Of a DNA stretch of 38,081 nt, positions 14,715 to 22,944 are shown one piece after another. The stretch covers positions 1 through 38,081 of the forward strand of contig CANGPW010000019.1 in the NCBI GenBank assembly GCA_947456185.1, read 5' to 3'. This DNA comes from Bacteroidota bacterium (lineage in GTDB: Bacteria > Bacteroidota > Bacteroidia > UKL13-3). The notes below the pieces were generated by a model, which saw nothing but the letters and a program-made list of their open reading frames with translations, had not been told where the DNA came from and did no database searches. How positions within the stretch are numbered: position 1 is the stretch's first letter; every line of letters starts with the position of its first letter. The translations under genes were made by a program, and so were the position numbers.

Positions 14715-15119
14715 ATGAAATACATTTATTCAATAAGCATCTTGTTCTTATTTTCTTGCACTTCGGGCAATGAAGACGAAGTAAAAGCATTGCTTAATAC
14801 CAAACTAAAAAACTGTAACAAAGTAATCATTGAAGCCTATCTGAACCGTGATACATTTAAAACATTTACACAAGATAAAACTACCATTATAACTTTTATG
14901 GAGTTAATGAACGGCCGACAAGATAAAAAACTGGGATGCACACCAAAAGGTGGATTGATATTTATGCAGAATGATTCTCTGCTTTTCTCAGCCACCACCT
15001 CCAGCAATTGTACCCAATACAAGTTAAACGGAAAAACTTACCAAACCCGCATGACACTAAGAGCTGGCTTGCTGATAGAAGAAGTGACAGAACGATTAAT
15101 TAAGGAAAGAAAAAAATGA
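14715..15119 (+). CDS. Small hypothetical lipoprotein
   Basis: A 134-aa protein with a short signal and lipobox (LFLFSC, Cys15), so it should be lipidated. The mature part is charged, with two further Cys residues (NC at about 34 and LGCTPKG) that could pair. No family is recognised. The fragment TKGG..FMQNDSLLFSATTSSNCTQYKLNGKTY suggests a small beta-sandwich, but this is a guess. Its stop overlaps the start of the ArsC/Spx-like gene (ATGA at 15116-15119), so the two are translationally coupled. Confidence 0.7.
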   Translation: MKYIYSISILFLFSCTSGNEDEVKALLNTKLKNCNKVIIEAYLNRDTFKTFTQDKTTIITFMELMNGRQDKKLGCTPKGGLIFMQNDSLLFSATTSSNCTQYKLNGKTYQTRMTLRAGLLIEEVTERLIKERKK

Positions 15120-15460
15120 AAATATACGGAATAAAAAGCTGCGATACCATGAAAAAAGCTTTTACGTGGTTAAACAATCATGGCATTGAATACACATTCT
15201 TTGATTACAAAAAAGAAGTTCTATTGGAAGACAATTTCAACTATTGGCTTTCTAAAATAACCTTGGAACAAATTGTAAATAAGCAAGGAACTACCTATAA
15301 AAAATTAACTAATTCACAAAAAGTTGCCATTCAAAATACAGATACAGCTTTTGAAATTATCAAAGAAAACACTTCGGTAATCAAACGTCCATTAATTGAA
15401 ATAAATAACAAAGTTCATGTTGGATTCAATGAAACAACCTGGAATCAAATATTTAAGTAA
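15116..15460 (+). CDS. ArsC/Spx/MgsR-family thioredoxin-fold protein
   Basis: A 114-aa protein of the arsenate reductase-like family (YffB/Spx group). The N-terminus MKIYGIKSCDTMKKAFTWL holds a single Cys9 at the active-site position, followed by Thr-Met and not a second Cys. KRPLIEI near residue 92 carries the conserved Arg-Pro. Bona fide arsenate reductases use additional cysteines or glutaredoxin; the single-Cys YffB type is thought to act in glutathione/thiol chemistry. Spx-type regulators bind RNA polymerase, but this is less likely in Bacteroidota. It overlaps the preceding lipoprotein gene by 4 bp. The murF-alr gene starts 24 bp downstream, possibly in the same transcript. Confidence 0.85.
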   Translation: MKIYGIKSCDTMKKAFTWLNNHGIEYTFFDYKKEVLLEDNFNYWLSKITLEQIVNKQGTTYKKLTNSQKVAIQNTDTAFEIIKENTSVIKRPLIEINNKVHVGFNETTWNQIFK

Positions 15461-15484
15461 ATATTACTATTATTGCTTCAATAA

Positions 15485-17956
15485 ATGACAAATTATTCCA
15501 TCGAAAATATTGCCTCAATTATCAACGGAACCATGCTTTCAAAAAGTATTGGTCATGATAAAATTGTGCATTTACTTTTTGATACTCGTAAAATAATTTT
15601 TGCCGAATCAAGTTTATTTTTTGCTTTAAAAAGCAATAAAAATAACGGACATAAATACCTGAACGATGCCTATGATGCAGGTATTAGAAACTTTATTGTT
15701 AGTGAAACAATGGATGTTTCAAACTTTGCAAATGCAAATATTATATTGGTTGAAAACACACAAATTGCATTACAAAAATTAAGTACACATCACCGGAATT
15801 TATTTCATATTCCTGTAATAGGAATTACGGGTAGCAATGGAAAAACAATCGTCAAGGAATGGCTTTATCAATTGCTGAATCATCAGGTAAACATTTGTAA
15901 AAACCCTAAAAGTTATAACTCGCAAGTTGGAGTTCCATTAAGCGTTTGGCAATTAAATTATCAACATCAATTAGGGATTTTTGAAGCAGGAATTTCGGAA
16001 TCGAACGAAATGAAAACATTGGCTCAAATCATTCATCCAAGCATTGGTTTGTTTAATTATTTGGGCCATGCGCATAGCGAAGGTTTTGCCAACGATGATG
16101 AAAAATTAAATGAAAAACTGCATTTGTATACAAATGTAAAAGAGTTGATTTATTGCGCTGATCAAAGTGAAGTTAAAACTGCCATTGACCATTTTGCTTC
16201 GCAACATTCAATCAATTTGTTTTCTTGGAGTAAACAAGGTGAAAAGGCACATTTCCAATTTACTGTTTACGTACAAAAAAACTTTAGTGAAATAACATAT
16301 AATCAATACAAAATAATTATTCCATTTACCGATGAAGCCAGTATTTGGAATGCTTGTAGCTGTTTGGCATTGGTATTAATGGTAAATGATTTACAATTGT
16401 TTATATTTAATTTAGAAACAGTTTTAGCACAATTTAAAAACCTGCAAGCTGTTGAAATGCGTTTGCAATTAAAGGAAGCAAATAATAATTGTATTGTTAT
16501 CAACGACAGTTATAGCAACGATATTGACAGTTTAAAAATTGCTTTGAACTTTTTATTGCATCAAGGAAATGGATTGAATAAAACGTTGATTATTTCCGAT
16601 ATTTTCCAAAGTGGTTTAATCGATTTAGATTTATGTACTCAAATAAATGAGTTGATAAAAGCCAATCAAATTACCAAGCTAATTAGCATCGGAAATATGT
16701 TTGAAAAGCATAAAGACTTATTTCAAGTAAACACCCTATTTTACCATAACACTCAAGATTTTATTGATGCTTTCAGTAGTTTGACATTTGAAAATGAAAT
16801 CATTTTACTGAAAGGTGCAAGGCAATTTGAGTTTGAAAAAATAAATGCATTATTAGAAAAAAGAGTGCATGAAACGGTGTTTGAAATCAACCTAAATGCA
16901 TTGACCAATAACTTCAATGTTTACCGAAAATTAGTTGAACCTAAAACCAAAATAATGGCCATGGTGAAAGCTTTTAGTTACGGAACTGGAAGTTATGAAA
17001 TAGCAAAAACATTGGCATTTAATCAAGTTGATTATTTTGCTGTTGCCTATGCAGATGAGGGTGTTGTGCTACGCAAAGCTGGAATCAAAACACCTATTAT
17101 GGTGATGAATCCTGAAAAATCTAGCTTTGATTTGATTTTAAAATATAACCTCGAACCAGCCATTTACAATTTAAGTATTTTAAATGATTTAATAAAAGCC
17201 ATCAACGGACAAGAAATTGGAATTCATATAGAACTTGATTCTGGTATGAAACGCTTAGGTTTTGATGAACATCAATTGCAAGATTTATTGTTGGTTTTAT
17301 CACAAAATAGTCACATACAAATAAAAAGTATTTTATCACATTTGGCCTCAAGTGAAGCGCATGAACACGATGTCTTTACTCAAAATCAAATCGATAAATT
17401 TGATGCATTTTCTCAAAAAATAACTGTTGAATTTCCTTATAAAATTCTCAGACATATTTTAAATAGCAGCGGAATAGTTAGGTTTAAAAACGCACAGTTT
17501 GACATGGTTCGTTTGGGAATTGGTTTGTATGGAATTGACCCGGCTTTGGAAGTTCAAAAACAACTGCAAGCCATTGGAAATTTAAAAACAGTAATTTCAC
17601 AAATTAGAAATATTAGTATGGACGAAAGCATTGGTTATGGACGTAAAGGCACGGTAATTAAGCCTTCACGTATAGCCATTGTAGCCATTGGTTATGCCGA
17701 TGGATTGGATAGAAAACTAGGAAATGGAAATGGTTATATGCTCGTAAATGGAAAACAAGCACCAATTATCGGCAGCATTTGTATGGACATGACCATGATA
17801 GATGTTACTGAAATCAATTGCCAAGAAGGCGATGAAGTAATTGTATTTGGTGGTGTGTTAAGCATTGAAATTATTGCTGAAAAATTAGGAACAATTCCTT
17901 ATGAAATATTAACTTCTATTTCTCAAAGAGTAAAACGTGTTTATTATGCTGAATAA
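15485..17956 (+). CDS. murF-alr: Bifunctional MurF / alanine racemase fusion
   Basis: An 823-aa two-domain enzyme. Residues 1 to about 455 are UDP-N-acetylmuramoyl-tripeptide:D-Ala-D-Ala ligase, with P-loop GITGSNGKT at 113-121 and INDSYSNDIDS near 339. Residues about 460-823 are a PLP-dependent alanine racemase. Lys495 in MVKAFSYG is the cofactor lysine and Tyr718 in SIGYGRKG the second catalytic base; CMDMTMIDVT is the family signature. It makes D-Ala from L-Ala and adds the D-Ala-D-Ala dipeptide to the cytoplasmic UDP-MurNAc peptide. This fusion is characteristic of Bacteroidota. The ddl-like gene about 5 kb away supplies the dipeptide. A small gene follows after 3 bp. Confidence 0.95.
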   Translation: MTNYSIENIASIINGTMLSKSIGHDKIVHLLFDTRKIIFAESSLFFALKSNKNNGHKYLNDAYDAGIRNFIVSETMDVSNFANANIILVENTQIALQKLSTHHRNLFHIPVIGITGSNGKTIVKEWLYQLLNHQVNICKNPKSYNSQVGVPLSVWQLNYQHQLGIFEAGISESNEMKTLAQIIHPSIGLFNYLGHAHSEGFANDDEKLNEKLHLYTNVKELIYCADQSEVKTAIDHFASQHSINLFSWSKQGEKAHFQFTVYVQKNFSEITYNQYKIIIPFTDEASIWNACSCLALVLMVNDLQLFIFNLETVLAQFKNLQAVEMRLQLKEANNNCIVINDSYSNDIDSLKIALNFLLHQGNGLNKTLIISDIFQSGLIDLDLCTQINELIKANQITKLISIGNMFEKHKDLFQVNTLFYHNTQDFIDAFSSLTFENEIILLKGARQFEFEKINALLEKRVHETVFEINLNALTNNFNVYRKLVEPKTKIMAMVKAFSYGTGSYEIAKTLAFNQVDYFAVAYADEGVVLRKAGIKTPIMVMNPEKSSFDLILKYNLEPAIYNLSILNDLIKAINGQEIGIHIELDSGMKRLGFDEHQLQDLLLVLSQNSHIQIKSILSHLASSEAHEHDVFTQNQIDKFDAFSQKITVEFPYKILRHILNSSGIVRFKNAQFDMVRLGIGLYGIDPALEVQKQLQAIGNLKTVISQIRNISMDESIGYGRKGTVIKPSRIAIVAIGYADGLDRKLGNGNGYMLVNGKQAPIIGSICMDMTMIDVTEINCQEGDEVIVFGGVLSIEIIAEKLGTIPYEILTSISQRVKRVYYAE

Positions 17957-17959
17957 ACC

Positions 17960-18343
17960 ATGAATTTACCCAAAATTACGCATCAAAATATTGCGCAGCT
18001 TTTAAGCAAAGAAGCCATTATTCACGAAACCATTGCGCAAATTAAAAAAGATTTTGGCATGTACAGCATTGAAATAAGTTTTGATGGAAACATGGAAACT
18101 GCCTATGAACAATTGATGAATAAACTTGGTGCTGAAATCACAAACTTATTGGCAATGGATAAAAATAAATTACAATCTATTTTATACCGAATTGACCTTT
18201 CAGAAATTGCTATCAAAAAAGCCATTCGACTAAGTTCTGGAACCGATATAGCAGAGAATTCAGAAAAAGTAATTGCGCATGAAATCATTGTGAGAGAATT
18301 AAAAAAAGTTTTAACTAGAAATTATTTTAAAAATTTAGGGTGA
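17960..18343 (+). CDS. Small hypothetical protein downstream of murF-alr
   Basis: A 127-aa soluble protein without signal peptide, predicted to be almost wholly helical, ending RELKKVLTRNYFKNLG. Segment LSEIAIKKAIRLSSGTDIAENSEKVIAHEIIVREL suggests a helical bundle. It starts 3 bp after the murF-alr stop, so it is surely co-transcribed and likely translationally coupled. No recognised family. A role tied to cell-wall synthesis is suggested only by position. Confidence 0.65.
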   Translation: MNLPKITHQNIAQLLSKEAIIHETIAQIKKDFGMYSIEISFDGNMETAYEQLMNKLGAEITNLLAMDKNKLQSILYRIDLSEIAIKKAIRLSSGTDIAENSEKVIAHEIIVRELKKVLTRNYFKNLG

Positions 18344-18395
18344 AAATTCCACTAAAAATCTATTTTCGTTTCTTTATAAACCGCTAATTATCTAT

Positions 18396-20450
18396 ATGAA
18401 TATTAAACATTACTTACTATTAAGCACTGCATTTTGTACTTTAAATGTGATTGCACAAAAGCCAAAAATGGAACAAAAAAAACCTACTACCAAACCACCA
18501 ATTGATAAATCAACCATGGATTTTGGTGTAAAACCAACGCATGATTTTTATAGATATGCCAATGGAACTTGGTTAAAAGAAAATCCTGTTCCAAGTACTG
18601 AAAGCCGTTGGGGAAACTTTAATTTAGTAGCTGAAAGAAACAATTTGGTGTTAAGAAATACATTAGAAAATTTGGCTAAAACACCACAAGTTCCTAATTC
18701 TATAGAAGATAAAATTGCTACATTTTATAAATTATATGTTGATACCAATAAACGTAAAAGTGATGGTGTTACAAGAACAGATTATTATTTAGGAAGAATT
18801 GCTGCCATTTCAAACACCAATGAAATGTTTGAATTAATAGCAGAAATGCACAGCAAAGGTTTTCCTGGTTTATTCAGATTTGGAGTTTCACAAGATGCAA
18901 AAAATAGTCAAGTATATATTCCTCAATTATCGCAAGGTGGTTTGGGATTACCAGATAAAGATTTTTACTTTAAAACAGATGAAAAATCTATCAAAATAAG
19001 AAACGAATATGTAGCTTATATTGGTAAAATTTTTAAAGTGTATGGCAAAGATGAAGCTATGCAAAAAAACAATGCTGACTTAGTTTTAAAAATGGAAACT
19101 GATATTGCTTCAGGAAGCATGAACAGACTAGAAAGACGTGATCCAATTAAACAATATAACAAATATAAGCTATCTAATTTTACAGTAGAAAATCCCAATT
19201 TACCGTTCAATATTTATATTACTAAAACTGGAATTATTAACTTCGATAGTTTAATAGTTGGTCAACCTGCATTTTTTAAAAACATCAATACACTCGTTCA
19301 AAAATATAGCATTGAAGACTGGAAAACATATTTAAGTTGGGGTTTTATGAACAATACAGCTTCATTACTAACGCTAGAATTAGAGCAATTGAGATTTGGA
19401 TTTTATGCCACTGTTTTAAGTGGAACCAAAGAACAAAATCCATTATGGAAAAAAGCAATTGCTGCCACAAATGGTGGAGTTGGTGAAATGTTAGGGCAAC
19501 TTTTTGTAAAAGAAACTTTTAGTCCAAACGCTAAACAACAAGTAAATACAATGGTTTCAAACATTTCTGATGCATTTGCAAATCGTTTGAAAAACTTAAC
19601 ATGGATGAGTAAAGAAACACAAGTAAAAGCAAATGCAAAATTGATAAGCATTACACGTAAATTTGGTTATCCCGATAAATGGACTGATTTTTCTACTTTA
19701 AAAATTACCAATAGTTCGTACTTTGAAAATTGCATTGCTGCTAATGAATTTGATTATAAAGACATGATTTCAAAAATGGGCAAACCAATTGATAAAAATG
19801 AATGGGGAATGTTACCTCAAACAGTGAATGCGTATTACAATCCAATCAACAACGAAATCGTTTTTCCTGCTGCTATTTTACAAGCTCCTTTCTTTGATGA
19901 AAATGCTGATGCAGCTTTAAATTATGGTGCTATTGGCGCAGTAATTGGTCATGAAATTACCCATGGTTTTGATGACCAGGGAAGTAAATACGATGGTAAC
20001 GGAAACTTAAATAGTTGGTGGACTGAAAACGACAGAAAGCAATTTGATGCTAGAACAAATGTGTTGGTGGAACAATTCAATAAATTTAAAGTAGCTGATA
20101 GTTTATATGTAAACGGAAAACTAACGTTAGGTGAAAACATTGCTGATATTGGTGGATTAAGCATTGCATTTGATGCATTCAAATTGTACTTGAAACAAAA
20201 TCCAAAAGAGAATGTAAGTAAAGATGGATTTACACCTGAACAACGCTTTTTTATTGGCTTTGCCCAACTTTGGAAAAACAATGCAAGACCAGAAGCCATG
20301 CGCCAATTGGTGTTAACCGATACGCATTCGCCAGGAGAATTTAGGGTAAAAGGGCCTTTGAGTAATATGCCCAATTTTTATAACGCATTTGATGTAAAAG
20401 AAGGTGACGAAATGTTTATCAATACAGAAAACAGAGCTGATATTTGGTAA
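18396..20450 (+). CDS. M13-family zinc metallopeptidase (neprilysin/PepO-like)
   Basis: A 684-aa secreted or periplasmic endopeptidase. Residues 1-20 are a signal peptide (LLLSTAFCTLNVIAQ), followed by a short Lys/Pro-rich linker. The M13 N-domain begins at DFYRYANGTWLKENPVPS. The zinc motif is HEITH with His519, Glu520 and His523; the third ligand Glu580 and Asp584 are in ENIADIGG. NAYYNPINNEIVFPAAILQAPFF and the ending NMPNFYNAFDVKEGDEMF are strongly conserved. M13 enzymes cut short peptides. Length is normal for the family and no T9SS tail is present. A clear terminator follows at 20475-20509, so the unit ends here. Confidence 0.93.
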   Translation: MNIKHYLLLSTAFCTLNVIAQKPKMEQKKPTTKPPIDKSTMDFGVKPTHDFYRYANGTWLKENPVPSTESRWGNFNLVAERNNLVLRNTLENLAKTPQVPNSIEDKIATFYKLYVDTNKRKSDGVTRTDYYLGRIAAISNTNEMFELIAEMHSKGFPGLFRFGVSQDAKNSQVYIPQLSQGGLGLPDKDFYFKTDEKSIKIRNEYVAYIGKIFKVYGKDEAMQKNNADLVLKMETDIASGSMNRLERRDPIKQYNKYKLSNFTVENPNLPFNIYITKTGIINFDSLIVGQPAFFKNINTLVQKYSIEDWKTYLSWGFMNNTASLLTLELEQLRFGFYATVLSGTKEQNPLWKKAIAATNGGVGEMLGQLFVKETFSPNAKQQVNTMVSNISDAFANRLKNLTWMSKETQVKANAKLISITRKFGYPDKWTDFSTLKITNSSYFENCIAANEFDYKDMISKMGKPIDKNEWGMLPQTVNAYYNPINNEIVFPAAILQAPFFDENADAALNYGAIGAVIGHEITHGFDDQGSKYDGNGNLNSWWTENDRKQFDARTNVLVEQFNKFKVADSLYVNGKLTLGENIADIGGLSIAFDAFKLYLKQNPKENVSKDGFTPEQRFFIGFAQLWKNNARPEAMRQLVLTDTHSPGEFRVKGPLSNMPNFYNAFDVKEGDEMFINTENRADIW

Positions 20451-20474
20451 TTTTGTTTAATTAATAAACTTTAT

Positions 20475-20509
20475 AAAAAAAGGAGAAGCATAAAAACTTC
20501 TCCTTTTTT
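20475..20509 (+). terminator. Intrinsic terminator of the M13 peptidase gene
   Basis: Perfect 7-bp stem GGAGAAG (20482-20488) / CTTCTCC (20497-20503) with an 8-nt loop, preceded by an A run and followed by TTTTTT. It lies about 30 bp after the stop and could act in both directions. Confidence 0.88.
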
Positions 20510-20564
20510 ATTTCATAATTATTATGTTTTAAAAAAACAAAATAAAAGATATAGTTGATATTAA

Positions 20565-20600
20565 ATATCTTAAAAAAAACGATTTGTTTTTTTAAGATAT
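20565..20600. repeat. Long AT-rich inverted repeat
   Basis: ATATCTTAAAAAAAAC (20565-20580) pairs with GTTTTTTTAAGATAT (20586-20600) around a 5-nt loop; one extra A bulges. No U tract follows. Possible origin as a relic of a mobile repeat, or an RNA hairpin. Confidence 0.45.
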
Positions 20601-20683
20601 AATTAGAAACAATAGAATTTTTACTAAAAATATTGCTGATGTATTAGGAAAAAGAAATTTATCAATTTATTGCAGTAAATGCG

Positions 20684-20746
20684 GAAATTGATATTAGTAT
20701 ATTGATAAACGGAATTTATTTTATAAAACTGAGAGATAAAATGTAA
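20684..20746 (+). pseudogene. Remnant of a T9SS sorting-domain C-terminus
   Basis: The 20 codons before the TAA at 20744 read EIDISILINGIYFIKLRDKM. This matches the last conserved strand pair of T9SS type A domains (IDIS-L-NGIYFIKL). The same frame continues upstream for only 12 codons to a TAG at 20645, and no signal peptide or passenger is seen. It appears to be the tail of a surface-protein gene whose body has been lost. The match is short, so chance is possible. Confidence 0.4.
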
Positions 20747-20760
20747 AACGTAACCATTGC

Positions 20761-21642
20761 TTAAATACTTTGAGCCGAAACGTCTTTAGCAATTTTCTTT
20801 ACTAAACCTTGCAATACATTTCCTGGCCCACATTCATAAAAATTAGTAGCCCCATCATTTACCATAGCAAGAACTGATTGTGTCCATTTAACAGGAGCAG
20901 TTAATTGAGCAATTAAATTTTCTTTTATTTCATCAACTTTAGTAACTTCCTTAGCTACATAATTTTGATATATTGGACAAATTGGTACATTGAATTGAGT
21001 ATTCAAAATTGCTTCTGCTAATTCTTTTCTTGCAGGTTCCATCAAAGGAGAATGAAAAGCTCCACCAACCGATAACACCAAAGCACGTTTGGCACCGGCT
21101 GCTTTTAGTAATTCACAAGCCTTGTTTATTCCTTCTATCGTTCCAGAAATAACTAATTGTCCTGGACAATTATAATTAGCAGCCACTACAATTTCATCAG
21201 TAATTGATGCACATACTTCTTCTACAATTATATCCTCTAAACCTAAAACAGCCGCCATCGTTGATGGTTGAATCATACATGCTTTTTGCATAGCCATTGC
21301 CCTTGCATAAACTAAACGTAAAGCATCATCAAAATTTAAAGTTTTATTGGCCACTAACGCAGAAAATTCACCTAAACTATGTCCAGCAACCATATTAGGT
21401 TTAAAGCTTTCACCAATACTTAACGCTTTGATTACTGAATGTAAAAAAACAGCAGGCTGAGTAATATTAGTTTGTTTTAAATCTTCATCTGTTCCGTTAA
21501 ACATTACATCTGTAATGCTAAAACCTAAAATTGCATTTGCTCTTTCAAATAATATTTTTGATTCAGGATTTGATTCATATAAGTCTTTTCCCATACCAAC
21601 AAACTGTGCACCTTGACCTGGAAATATGTATGCGTTTTTCAT
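20761..21642 (-). CDS. fabD: Malonyl-CoA:ACP transacylase
   Basis: A 293-aa cytoplasmic enzyme that moves malonyl from CoA to acyl carrier protein to supply fatty-acid elongation. GQGAQFVGMGKDL (9-21) is the oxyanion loop. Ser89 in GHSLGEFSAL is the nucleophile and His197 in GGAFHSPLM its partner. The Gln of GQGAQ and Arg114 region (YARAMAMQ) fit malonyl specificity. Length is typical. It follows the queD-like gene by 17 bp on the same strand and is probably co-transcribed with it, although the pathways differ. Other fab genes are not in the window. Confidence 0.95.
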   Translation of the reverse strand: MKNAYIFPGQGAQFVGMGKDLYESNPESKILFERANAILGFSITDVMFNGTDEDLKQTNITQPAVFLHSVIKALSIGESFKPNMVAGHSLGEFSALVANKTLNFDDALRLVYARAMAMQKACMIQPSTMAAVLGLEDIIVEEVCASITDEIVVAANYNCPGQLVISGTIEGINKACELLKAAGAKRALVLSVGGAFHSPLMEPARKELAEAILNTQFNVPICPIYQNYVAKEVTKVDEIKENLIAQLTAPVKWTQSVLAMVNDGATNFYECGPGNVLQGLVKKIAKDVSAQSI

Positions 21643-21659
21643 GTACTTTTATTTTAAAA

Positions 21660-22085
21660 TTATTCTCCGTAATACTCTACGTAGTTATTTTCCGTTTCTA
21701 CTAATTTTATATAATGTAATTTTCCATTTTGTATTTTAGGCTCTAAAATATTCCAAATTTCTACAATGATGTTTTCAATAGAAGGTAAAATTCCTTTCAT
21801 AAATTCCACATCCTCATTCAAATTACGGTGATCAATTTTTTCAACAATTTCATTTTTAATCATTGATTTCAATTGCTTCAAATCCATTACCATTCCAGTT
21901 TCTGGATTGGCAATTCCTTTAATGGTTACAAATAATTCAAAATTATGTCCGTGATAATATTTATTGGAGCATTTTCCAAAAAAATCTTCATTTTCTTGCT
22001 CCGTCCATTTGGGATTATATAATTTATGAGCAGCATTAAAACGCTCTCTACGTGTAATATATACTATTTTTTGCTTGTCAGCCAT
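21660..22085 (-). CDS. queD: 6-carboxytetrahydropterin / 6-pyruvoyltetrahydropterin synthase-like
   Basis: A 141-aa member of the PTPS/QueD family, zinc enzymes that convert dihydroneopterin triphosphate. QueD makes 6-carboxytetrahydropterin for queuosine, while PTPS makes pyruvoyl-tetrahydropterin. Zinc ligands His20 (FNAAH), His45 and His47 (YYHGHNFE) are present, with Cys39 in FGKCSNKYYHGH. The FGKC...HGHNFE form resembles the eukaryote-like PTPS branch, so the exact product is uncertain. Glu132 region (KLVETENNYVEYYGE) holds the C-terminal catalytic acid. No other queuosine gene is nearby. Start ATG at 22085; 17 bp separate it from fabD. Confidence 0.85.
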   Translation of the reverse strand: MADKQKIVYITRRERFNAAHKLYNPKWTEQENEDFFGKCSNKYYHGHNFELFVTIKGIANPETGMVMDLKQLKSMIKNEIVEKIDHRNLNEDVEFMKGILPSIENIIVEIWNILEPKIQNGKLHYIKLVETENNYVEYYGE

Positions 22086-22250
22086 TCAAACTTTTATTTA
22101 AAAAACTACGCGAATATAAGTGAAGAAATATTTGATAACAAATTTCAAAAAATATATGAAGGAATAGCATATAATTTTTAAATGTCAAATATCTTTTCTA
22201 TTCGCATTACTTATTTGAAAAATTGCTTAATACTAATTGCCAATTATCTA

Positions 22251-22292
22251 TTGCTTATTGCAAGTTGCTTATTGCAAGTTGCCTATTGCAAA
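22251..22292. repeat. Three 14-bp tandem repeats
   Basis: TTGCTTATTGCAAG occurs twice perfectly (22251-22264, 22265-22278) and a third time with two changes (22279-22292). It lies between the pdxH stop and the queD start, in an otherwise featureless 218-bp spacer. It could be slippage filler; no function is proposed. Confidence 0.75.
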
Positions 22293-22303
22293 TTGTAATT
22301 TCA

Positions 22304-22942
22304 CTAAGGAGCTAATCTTTCAATTTTCCATGAATGATCTGCTTGCAATTGATATAAAAAACGATCGTGTAACCTACTTGCACGCCCTTGCCAAAATTCA
22401 AAACTGATGGGTTTTACTATATAACCACCCCAATGAATTGGTCGCAATAAAGGTTCTTCTTCAAATAATGCTTCCATTTTTTTCATGCTTTCTTCCAAAA
22501 CTGCTCTATTGGCAATTACTTTACTTTGAGGGGAAACATGTGCACCTATTTTACTCCCTATAGGTCGACTATTAAAGTATGTATCTGATCTGTCTTCAGC
22601 AATTTTAAATGTATTTCCAACTATACGCACTTGACGTTGTAATTCGGGCCAAAAAAATACCAATGAAACCTTATTGTTTTCTAATAATTCTTGTCCTTTT
22701 TTACTTTCATAATTGGTAAAAAATTCAAATCCATTTGGTACTATTCCTTTTAATAAAACAATTCGAGCAGCTGGATAACCATCAATTCCTATTGTTGATA
22801 AAGTCATCGCATTAGGTTCTAATATTTCTGCTTTTATTGCTTCATCAAACCATATTTCAAATTGCACAAAAGCATTTTGATTTATATCTTTTTCATCAAA
22901 TGTTTTTAGTAAATAATCTGTTCTAATATCTGCAATTTTCAT
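22304..22942 (-). CDS. pdxH: Pyridoxamine/pyridoxine 5'-phosphate oxidase
   Basis: A 212-aa FMN enzyme making pyridoxal 5'-phosphate. MTLSTIGIDGYPAARIVLLKG carries the FMN/substrate loop. FFTNYESKKGQELLENNKVSLVFFWPELQRQVRI is highly conserved. RPIGSKIGAHVSPQS and WGGYIVKPISFEFWQGRASRLHDR are diagnostic, and it ends in the typical IERLAP. Both alanine racemase, nearby on the plus strand, and many other enzymes use its product. It lies 2 bp after the ddl-like gene, so the two form an operon. Confidence 0.95.
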   Translation of the reverse strand: MKIADIRTDYLLKTFDEKDINQNAFVQFEIWFDEAIKAEILEPNAMTLSTIGIDGYPAARIVLLKGIVPNGFEFFTNYESKKGQELLENNKVSLVFFWPELQRQVRIVGNTFKIAEDRSDTYFNSRPIGSKIGAHVSPQSKVIANRAVLEESMKKMEALFEEEPLLRPIHWGGYIVKPISFEFWQGRASRLHDRFLYQLQADHSWKIERLAP

Positions 22943-22944
22943 AA

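Larger units (their letters stand above)
20451..20760. other. Intergenic region with terminator, AT hairpin and T9SS-domain relic
   Basis: 310 bp between the M13 gene and fabD. Contents: the terminator at 20475-20509, a 15-bp AT-rich hairpin (20565-20600) and a 21-codon remnant of a T9SS C-terminal domain (20684-20746). No intact gene is seen. Confidence 0.7.

Noticed and set aside
19949-20374. 141-codon ORF antisense to the M13 peptidase
   Set aside because: Overlaps the zinc motif region of a convincing gene; composition is that of a reverse-frame shadow.
22251-22292. 14-bp repeats as a phase-variation switch
   Set aside because: They lie outside coding DNA, and no promoter spacing they would alter could be recognised.
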